Below, piece by piece: positions 8,297 to 11,737 of a stretch of 11,737 bases of DNA. Under the pieces are notes generated by a model. That model worked only from the letters and a program-made list of their open reading frames with translations. It made no database searches and was not told the DNA's origin. Both the position numbers and the translations under genes were made by a program. The stretch is from the NCBI GenBank assembly GCA_003667245.1, contig RCNN01000441.1, positions 1 through 11,737 of the forward strand, written 5' to 3'. Position 1 is the first letter of the stretch. Every line of letters starts with the position of its first letter. The stretch comes from Heterostelium multicystogenum (lineage: Eukaryota; Evosea; Eumycetozoa; Acytosteliales; Acytosteliaceae).

Positions 8297-9238
8297 ATGA
8301 ATCATTTTGCCGCGCGAACGCCGGCGCATGGTCCAACTGATGGAGCAGTTGGCCCCCTGGAGGGCTACAACCTGAGCGCACTGAAAGACATACGCTTTCT
8401 GCGCTCCAATCGCCCGCTGACCCGCACGCCAGTGCTCTACGAGCCTGGCATCGTCATCCTGTGCCAGGGGCGCAAGCTCGGCTATCTGGGCGACGAGGTC
8501 TACCTTTACGACGCCCAGCACTACCTGGTGGTGTCTGTGCCAGTGCCTTTCACCATGGAAACCGACGCCAGCGAAGAGGAACCGATGCTGGCGGTATACA
8601 TGCGCCTGGATTTCAAACTCGCTGGCGAACTGATCCTGGAAATTGACGAAAAATCCGGTCCGACCCACGAACGTCCCAAAGGCATGTATTCCTCGCCGAT
8701 GGACGAGATGTTGCGCGAGTCCACACTGCGCTTTCTCGAAGCGATGAGCCATCCGGTCGATGGCCCGATCCTCGGCCCCTCGCTGGTGCGCGAGATTTAC
8801 TACCGGATCATCGCAGGTGAACAAGGAGGGTCCATGCGGGCGGCCCTTGGCAAGCAAGGCCATTTCGCAAAGGTGACCCGCGCCATTCGCAAGATACACA
8901 GCTGTTACCAGGAGCGGCTGGACGTCGAGTGCCTGGCCCAGGAGGCGAGTATGAGCGTACCCAGCTTTCATCTGCACTTTCGAACAGTCCCCCGACTCCT
9001 CACCCATGCAGTACCTGAAAATCGACCGCGTCTGCACCAGGCAAGGTTATTGATGCTCCGCGACGACATGTCGGCCTCATCTGCGGCTTTTAACGTGGGC
9101 TATGAAAGCGCATCGCAGTTCAGCCGAGAGTTCAAGCGCTACTTCGGCCGCACACCCCATGCTGAAGTCGAATGGATGAAAGCAACCTATTCGCTGCCAG
9201 CGCCGGCGCAGCCTTCTGTCTATGTGTCTTCGCACTGA
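8297..9238 (+). CDS. AraC-family transcriptional regulator (AraC_N domain)
   Basis: This is a DNA-binding activator of about 313 residues, normal length. ATG 8297 is preceded by AAGAGG at 8286-8291. The N-terminal half (GYNLSALKDIRFLRSNRP through MRLDFKLAGELI) is the AraC_N cupin-like effector domain often found in regulators beside oxidoreductase genes. The C-terminal half has two helix-turn-helices: LDVECLAQEASMSVPSFH and, after a linker, the family signature with FNVGYESASQFSREFKRYFGRTP, about 9091-9159. The ORF is open throughout. Between about 8990 and 9030, however, it reads RLLTHAVPENRP, where the next frame gives SSPMQYLKIDR, the usual linker. An extra C in the run at 8989-8993 and a missing base near 9028 would explain this. 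It probably regulates the upstream SDR gene and itself (inference). Confidence 0.93.
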   Translation: MNHFAARTPAHGPTDGAVGPLEGYNLSALKDIRFLRSNRPLTRTPVLYEPGIVILCQGRKLGYLGDEVYLYDAQHYLVVSVPVPFTMETDASEEEPMLAVYMRLDFKLAGELILEIDEKSGPTHERPKGMYSSPMDEMLRESTLRFLEAMSHPVDGPILGPSLVREIYYRIIAGEQGGSMRAALGKQGHFAKVTRAIRKIHSCYQERLDVECLAQEASMSVPSFHLHFRTVPRLLTHAVPENRPRLHQARLLMLRDDMSASSAAFNVGYESASQFSREFKRYFGRTPHAEVEWMKATYSLPAPAQPSVYVSSH

Positions 9239-9245
9239 CCTGACA

Positions 9246-9274
9246 GCCAGAGCGCTGGCCCGTATCTGATTTTT
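9246..9274 (+). terminator. Putative terminator after the AraC-family gene
   Basis: GCCAG (9246-9250) and CTGGC (9255-9259) form a five-pair stem with a four-base loop just after the stop at 9238. TTTTT at 9270-9274 is ten bases further on, so the geometry is not ideal for intrinsic termination. Confidence 0.4.
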
Positions 9275-9288
9275 CTGCATATGCCAAT

Positions 9289-9316
9289 TTGACAGGCTGC
9301 TGTTATTTTTTATTCT
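9289..9316 (+). promoter_or_regulatory. Putative sigma-70 promoter for the fecI-fecR operon
   Basis: A perfect TTGACA (9289-9294) is followed after 16 bases by TATTCT (9311-9316), 4 of 6 for the -10. It gives a leader of about 95 bases before the sigma-factor start. I looked for a Fur box across it, as expected for an iron-controlled sigma factor, and did not find a convincing one. Confidence 0.5.
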
Positions 9317-9418
9317 TTCCTAACCTATGCTCCCTCATGCAAAGTCCGCCTCCAGCGATGGCTTTCCATTGCTCATCAACCGCCAGGCTGAATGGCCTTT
9401 ATTCGCATGGAGCATGCA

Positions 9419-9934
9419 ATGGGTGTGAATCAGAACCCACATTTCGGTCTGATTGGGCAGATGTTCAAAAGTGACTACAGTTGGCTTTGCACGCGGGTAA
9501 GCCGGGCGATGGGTTGCGCCCATGGGGCTCAGGACATTGCATCGGAGACCTTCCTGCGGGTACTGGCATTGCCCGACCCTTGCGCAAATCCGCGAGCCGC
9601 GGGCGTTGCTGACCACCATCTCGCGGCGCCTGATGTATGAGGGCTGGCGTCGCCAGGACCTGGAACGTGCCTACCTGGAAGCATTGGCCCAGGCGCCGAT
9701 GATGGTGCACCCGTCGCCCGAGGAGCGTTTGCTGTTGATCGAGACGCTGCTGGAAGTCGACCGCTTGCCTCGACGGTTTGTCGGCCAAGGCCAAGGCGGC
9801 GTTTTTGTATCACCAGCTGGACGGTTTGACCTATGCGCAGATTGCCGAGCGCCTGCAGGTCTCGGTCAGCCGGGTTCAGCAATACATGGCCGATGCGTTC
9901 AAGCGCTGCTACCCTGGCGATGACACAGCCATGA
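9419..9934 (+). CDS. fecI-like: FecI-type ECF sigma factor, frameshifted
   Basis: This extracytoplasmic-function sigma factor directs RNA polymerase to the promoter of its partner receptor. ATG 9419 has GGAG six bases upstream (9409-9412), better than the earlier in-frame ATGs at 9392 and 9407. Region 2 is seen in DYSWLCTRVSRAMGC and AQDIASETFLRVLALPD. The linker has ALLTTISRRLMYEGWRR. Region 4 has LSAKAKAAFLYHQLDGL, then the helix-turn-helix TYAQIAERLQVSVSRVQQYM. Three extra C residues, in 9577-9579, 9767-9768 and 9912-9914, explain all frame changes. Removing them leaves about 170 residues, typical for FecI, ending at TGA 9932-9934. That stop overlaps the fecR ATG as ATGA. The order sigma factor, regulator, STN receptor is the classical cell-surface signalling layout. 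Confidence 0.9.
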
Positions 9935-10887
9935 GCCACAGCGCGCCGGATGAGGCGATCATCGACGAGGCGGCGCAGTGGATGGCGTTGCTTGCAATCC
10001 GGGCACGCCAGTGCTCAGGAGCACCAGGCGTTCCGTCGCTGGAGTGAGGGCGACCCACGGCGTGCCGAAATCTTCAACATGATGGGCGGCGTTCCGGCCG
10101 TGCTGAAACAATGACGAACTGCGCCGCATGCCCCGCGACAGCCTGTTGCACACCCTCAACGCACCGTCGGGCCGCCGGCGCTTCTTGCGCAATACCTGGC
10201 GCTGGTTGGCGTTGTGTCGTTTGGAAGTCTGATCACGCGGCTGTCCGACAGCTGGTTGCCGTTGGGCGCTTTGCGCACCGGTACGGGCGAGCGCCTGAAC
10301 CTCACGCTGGAGGATGGCAGTGCATTGACCCTGGATGCGCGCAGCAAGGTGCTGACGCATTTCGATGCTCGGCAACGGCTGTTGCAGTTGCTCGACGGCA
10401 AGCTGTTGGTCGACGTTTTCAAGGACAGTCTCAGACCGTTTATCGTCGAGACCGAACACGGCCGCATGCGCGCCTTGGGTACGCGGTTTCTGGTACAGCA
10501 GGGCGAGGATCGAACCCAAATCACGATGCTGCATTCCCAAGTGGAAATCACCACGCGCGACGGCGCTGTGCAGGTGATCAGTGCCGGCCAGAAAGCCACG
10601 TTCAATGCCCACGGCATCCTCGACCCTGGAAACCGCCAGCGGCGGCGAGGCCTCGTGGACCCAAGGCTTGCTGGAAGTGCGTGACCGCTCATTGGGTGAA
10701 GTGGTGCAAGCCCTGCGTGACTACCGGCGCGGCATCATCCGCGTCAAGCCCCGAAGGCGGCGAGCCTGAGGCTGAGCGGGATTTTCCCGCTGGACGACAG
10801 CCAGGGCGCCCTGCAATTACTGGCAAATCCTTGCCGGTGCAGATCGATTATCACAGCCCTTATTGGGTCAGTATCGAGCGCCGATAA
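9931..10887 (+). CDS. fecR-like: FecR-family sigma regulator (inner-membrane anti-sigma factor), frameshifted
   Basis: This single-pass membrane protein passes the signal from the receptor's STN domain to the FecI-type sigma factor. The N-terminal cytoplasmic domain (MSHSAPDEAIIDEAAQWMALL, then EHQAFRRWSEGDPRRAEIF) holds the sigma-binding region. A short hydrophobic segment lies near 10190-10240. The periplasmic FecR domain is read in one frame from about 10260 to 10620 (LTLEDGSALTLDARSK; FIVETEHGRMRALGTRF; VISAGQKATF). The C-terminal STN-interacting part includes TQGLLEVRDRSLGEVVQALR and ends YWVSIERR with TAA 10885-10887. About 317 residues after correction is the usual size. Frame changes include an extra A in the AA of TTGCAATCC (near 9999), an extra A in 10106-10108, one near 10208, an extra C near 10625, two near 10747-10756 and one near 10830. 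Confidence 0.9.
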
Positions 10888-10904
10888 AAATATATTTTCC
10901 CAGC

Positions 10905-11048
10905 CCTATAAAACCCCCGCCACTGTTGCAGCAACCCAATACAGGCCAGGGTGTATCTGCCTGGGAGTGTTGTTTCGGGCCGTTATAAACCCATGCTTTT
11001 TTAGCCTAACGGCTGCCTATAAAAAACCCCGATCTGTTGTTCAACCCA
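10905..11048 (+). repeat. Imperfect direct repeat with GTTG/CAAC dyads upstream of the receptor gene
   Basis: Copy A (10905-10938) and copy B (11016-11048) share the order CCTATAAAA, C-rich run, CTGTTG, short spacer, CAACCCA. Each copy contains a GTTG...CAAC dyad (10925-10935; 11036-11045). A partial TTATAAACCCA lies between them at 10983-10993. The copies are about 111 bases apart in the intergenic region where the sigma factor's target promoter is expected. They may be regulator or sigma recognition sites. Function is unknown. Confidence 0.5.
10997..11026. repeat. T-tract/A-tract inverted repeat
   Basis: TTTTTT (10997-11002), AGCC (11003-11006), loop TAAC, GGCT (11011-11014) and AAAAAA (11021-11026) form a symmetric element. 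The A and T runs lie on the outside of the stem, opposite to an intrinsic terminator for either strand, so it is more likely a structural or regulatory element than a terminator. It partly overlaps direct-repeat copy B. Confidence 0.35.
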
Positions 11049-11080
11049 TCAACGGCATATCAATGATGGGAACCTCAACC

Positions 11081-11737
11081 ATGCAACTCAAACCTCTCAG
11101 TCGCGCATCTCTGGCGGCACTGTCTCTGACGATTGGCCTGACTTTGACGGGACATGGCACGGCGGTGCTGGCACAGCCGCTGTCTGCGATATCGACCGCC
11201 CAGACTTTTTGATTTTGATATCGCCAGCGGCCCCCTCGACCAAGCGCTGTTGACCCTGTCGCGCAGCAGCGGGCAGATCATTTCCTTCCAGCAAGACCTT
11301 GTGCAAGGCCTGACCAGCGCGCCGGTGCGGGGCACCTTCACCACCGAGCAAGCGCTGCGACAGGCACTGCGCGGTGCAGCCCTCGACGCCGTGCCCAGTG
11401 GCGACGGCGGTTGGACCCTGCGCCGGGCGGCCAAGCCACCTGCAGCGGCGGTCAAGGCGGCGCCCACGGCGGCGAAAGTCCCGGGCGATGTAGCGTTGGA
11501 AAAGGTCGTGGTCACGGGGTCACGCATTGCCCGTGCCCAGGTTGAAGGGCCGTCCGCCGGTCACGGTCATCACCGCTGACGAAGTCACCCGCAGGGGCTA
11601 CAAAAACGTCTACGATGCCATTTCGCTTCGCAAACCCAGAACACCGGCATGACCCAGGGCGAAGACTACGGCAACACCTTCCAGCCGGCCGCCAGTGCCC
11701 TCAACCTGCGAGGGCTGGGGCCGAACCACACACTGGT
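11081..11737 (+). CDS. TonB-dependent outer-membrane receptor with N-terminal STN signalling domain (3' end outside window, frameshifted)
   Basis: This is a transducing TonB-dependent transporter, the surface sensor of the FecI/FecR pair. The start ATG 11081 gives a clear Sec signal peptide: MQLKPLSRASL, a hydrophobic core, then a cleavage site after AVLA. In-frame ATGs at 11063 and 11066 are possible but add residues before the basic segment. The STN domain runs from about 11213 to 11430 (FDIASGPLDQALLTLSRSSG; VRGTFTTEQALRQALRG). An Ala/Pro-rich linker and a TonB-box-like region (EKVVVTGSRI) lead to the plug (VTVITADEVTRRGY; LNLRGLGPNHTLV at the edge). Extra T in 11207-11211, extra C near 11550 and one change near 11627 break the frame. 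The plug motif RGLGPNHTLV resembles receptors of the broad Oar-like/CirA-like kind rather than FpvA, so the ligand may not be a ferri-siderophore. That is uncertain. Confidence 0.9.

Noticed and set aside
8267..9037. Long minus-strand ORF of 256 codons opposite the AraC-family gene
   Set aside because: It is the antisense shadow of a clear AraC_N/HTH protein in GC-rich DNA, has no recognisable domain, and lacks a ribosome binding site.
9239..9419. Possible Fur box before the sigma-factor gene
   Set aside because: The AT-rich stretch near 9300-9320 matches the 19-base consensus poorly on both strands. It is better explained as the -10 region.
10888..11080. FecI/PvdS-type promoter before the receptor
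   Set aside because: I searched for GGAAAT/TGTCCT-like and TAAAT-CGT pairs. A CGT at 10981 has no properly spaced upstream element, so no site is claimed.
1..11737. CRISPR array, tRNA or rRNA genes, insertion sequence ends, toxin-antitoxin pairs
   Set aside because: No regularly spaced repeats, cloverleaf-like sequence, transposase motifs or small toxin-antitoxin gene pairs were seen on either strand.

Overview
The window looks like chromosome of a Pseudomonas, most probably the P. fluorescens group. The basis is the moderately high GC, the codon use, and the gene types: a BvgS-like unorthodox sensor kinase, an AraC_N-type regulator, and a FecI/FecR/TonB-receptor signalling set. This assignment comes from reading the proteins, not from a database search. 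The dominant feature is that almost every gene is broken by single-base indels. Most are +1 in short homopolymers, and each break resumes the same protein family in the next frame. I read the genes as intact in the organism and the sequence as error-rich, and I give each gene as one span with its breaks listed.

Left part (1-3391). The C-terminal part of a hybrid histidine kinase (HisKA end, HATPase, receiver, Hpt) runs off the left edge and ends at 1400. An MFS transporter follows on the same strand (1424-2641). It converges, across a terminator-like inverted repeat, on a small minus-strand receiver-like protein (2670-3077) that lacks the usual phosphoacceptor aspartate. About 315 bases without a gene follow, holding a plausible promoter for the receiver-like gene.

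Middle part (3392-7234). A TetX-like FAD monooxygenase (minus) and a valyl-tRNA synthetase (plus) are divergently transcribed from a shared intergenic region at 4527-4688. The synthetase is the short archaeal/actinobacterial-like form, not the long form expected as the housekeeping ValS of a pseudomonad, so it is probably an extra, acquired copy.

Right part (7437-11737). A short-chain dehydrogenase is followed after 17 bases by an AraC-family regulator, likely an operon. Then comes a cell-surface signalling cassette: an ECF sigma factor (FecI type), its FecR-type regulator starting at an overlapping ATGA, and a TonB-dependent receptor with an N-terminal STN signalling domain, cut by the right edge. 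The region between fecR and the receptor carries an imperfect direct repeat with GTTG/CAAC dyads.

No tRNA, rRNA, CRISPR array, insertion sequence or prophage gene was seen.
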